Shown in pieces: positions 8,312-8,451 of a stretch of DNA of 8,451 nucleotides; within the stretch, counting starts at the first letter, position 1; each line of letters starts with the position of its first letter. The notes under the pieces were generated by a model. It saw only the letters and a list, made by a program, of their open reading frames with translations. It ran no database searches and was not told the origin of the DNA. The stretch is taken from contig JAFGVF010000158.1 in assembly GCA_016938155.1 (NCBI GenBank), positions 1 to 8,451 of the forward strand, read 5' to 3'. The DNA comes from Candidatus Cloacimonadota bacterium. Its GTDB lineage: Bacteria; Cloacimonadota; Cloacimonadia; Cloacimonadales; JAFGVF01. The position numbers were made by a program, and so were the translations under genes.

Positions 8312-8377
8312 TGGAAGGGGGCTTAACATTTGAAACGGATCCTTAATCCTATGGTCGAACAAGCTTTATCCCTTCCA
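8312..8377 (-). other. Target-binding loop of the bridge RNA
   Basis: The outer stem is 8 pairs, TGGAAGGG (8377-8370) with CCCTTCCA (8319-8312). A one-sided bulge ATAAA follows, then an inner stem GCTT/AAGC (8364-8361 with 8324-8321). The left target guide TAAGGATC (8345-8338) matches the flank TAAGGACC (8434-8427), with T/C tolerated as a G-U pair. The right target guide TTTCAAATGT (8335-8326) is perfectly complementary to ACATTTGAAA (7231-7222). Only two bases separate the guides, so no upper hairpin divides them; a competing short hairpin GGAT/ATCC (8349-8346 with 8340-8337) would hide part of the left guide. Confidence 0.72.
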
Positions 8378-8388
8378 TTTTCTTTATC

Positions 8389-8418
8389 TTATCATTTTAT
8401 CTATTAACTGGGTGTCAA
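8389..8418 (-). promoter_or_regulatory. Possible internal left-end promoter
   Basis: A second TTGACA (8418-8413) is followed after 18 nt by a poor -10 candidate, TGATAA (8394-8389). If used, transcription would begin about 5-8 nt before the target-loop stem and could run into the transposase even in the integrated state. The -35 is perfect but the -10 is weak. Confidence 0.25.
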
Positions 8419-8422
8419 TATA
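8417..8422 (-). promoter_or_regulatory. -10 half of the split junction promoter (left end)
   Basis: TATATT on the - strand, just inside the left end. Joined to the right-end TTGACA through one CATT, the spacer is TGAAGTATAGTA + CATT + G, exactly 17 nt (18 nt if the core is AC). Transcription would start near 8410, just upstream of the bridge-RNA stems. Confidence 0.65.
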
Positions 8423-8427
8423 CAATG

Positions 8428-8451
8428 GTCCTTAGACCTTTGAAATGGTAC
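8428..8451 (+). repeat. Remainder of target unit 1 plus target-site repeat unit 2
   Basis: Bases 8428-8430 (GTC) complete the interrupted first unit. Bases 8431-8451 form the second 21-bp unit, sharing CTTA, GACCTTT and AAATGGT with the first. The flank carries the left target TAAGGAC (- strand, 8434-8428). The window ends exactly at the end of unit 2, so further units may follow. Confidence 0.6.

Larger units (their letters stand above)
8244..8410 (-). ncRNA. Predicted IS110 bridge RNA (target and donor guide loops)
   Basis: Non-coding RNA that would guide the transposase by pairing with both the target and the element's own joined ends. Two structures follow one another on the - strand: a target-binding structure (8377-8312) and a donor-binding structure (8310-8252). 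Their unpaired segments match the expected DNA in the orientation known for IS621: left guides are identical to the top strand, right guides complementary to it. Matches are left donor 10/10, right donor 12/13, right target 10/10, and left target 6 Watson-Crick pairs, a G-U wobble, then one more. The 5' end is set by the -10 box at 8422-8417; the 3' end is uncertain, near the U-rich run 8251-8244. The length of about 165 nt is close to the 177 nt reported for IS621. Expression and exact ends are not shown by sequence. Confidence 0.82.
7227..8427 (-). mobile_element. Complete IS110-group insertion sequence, about 1.2 kb
   Basis: The element holds one transposase gene, a long non-coding left end (8220-8427) and a very short right end (7227-7244), typical of the IS110 group, whose bridge RNA is encoded upstream of the transposase. 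No terminal inverted repeats are visible, as usual for this family. The boundaries were deduced in three ways. CATT (element orientation) is present at both ends (8427-8424 and 7230-7227). The bridge-RNA guides match exactly across these points. Excision at them restores a tandem 21-bp repeat. The strand exchange point lies somewhere inside CATT; a one-base-shifted alternative with core AC (8429-8428/7231-7230) fits the guides almost as well but gives a poorer empty site. The intact ORF and unmutated guide matches suggest a recent, possibly still active insertion. It sits downstream of the operon terminator and disrupts no visible gene. Confidence 0.85.

Noticed and set aside
7213..8451. The near-identical 7213-7230 and 8431-8448 sequences as terminal repeats of the insertion sequence
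   Set aside because: They lie outside the points defined by the bridge-RNA guides and become adjacent tandem units when the element is removed, so they are target repeats rather than element ends.

Overview
The window is a moderately AT-rich bacterial segment with two parts: a two-gene cell-surface operon on the + strand (1-7129) and a complete IS110-type insertion sequence on the - strand (about 7227-8427). The large surface protein ends in a gliding-motility/type IX secretion (T9SS)-like C-terminal domain, and a PorP/SprF-like outer-membrane protein with LysM domains lies directly downstream. This points to the Bacteroidota/FCB group (for example Cloacimonadota or a relative). The phylum is an inference; no rRNA or tRNA is present to confirm it.

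Region 1 (1-5532) is the 3' part of a very large gene. It encodes about 15 tandem Ig-like and cadherin-like domains, then a fibronectin type III domain, a beta-rich module, an ASH-like module and the sorting-like C-terminus. Its true start lies upstream of base 1. Part of the array is a higher-order repeat of about 858 bp. Region 2 (5543-7129) follows after 10 bp, with its ribosome binding site touching the upstream stop codon. It encodes a secreted beta-barrel-like protein with an Ig-like region, an acidic linker and two LysM domains. A likely division of labour is that the first gene makes a surface adhesin or fibre and the second provides the outer-membrane partner tethered to peptidoglycan. 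A strong hairpin terminator (7153-7189) closes the operon.

Region 3 is an apparently intact IS110-group element. The transposase (7245-8219, - strand) keeps the DEDD residues and the C-terminal serine region. The roughly 200 nt upstream of it folds into two guide-bearing structures whose loops match the element's own ends and its flanking target. This is the signature of a bridge RNA. All four guide segments can be read directly: left donor 8300-8291, right donor 8272-8260, left target 8345-8338 and right target 8335-8326. The -35 box lies at the right end, overlapping the transposase stop codon, and the -10 box lies at the left end. A promoter for this RNA would therefore exist only when the ends are joined, as in a circular intermediate. 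Removing the element reconstructs an empty site made of two tandem 21-bp units that form an 11-bp hairpin, a REP-like target.

The rest of the window (7130-7226 and 8428-8451) holds only the terminator and the two target half-sites.
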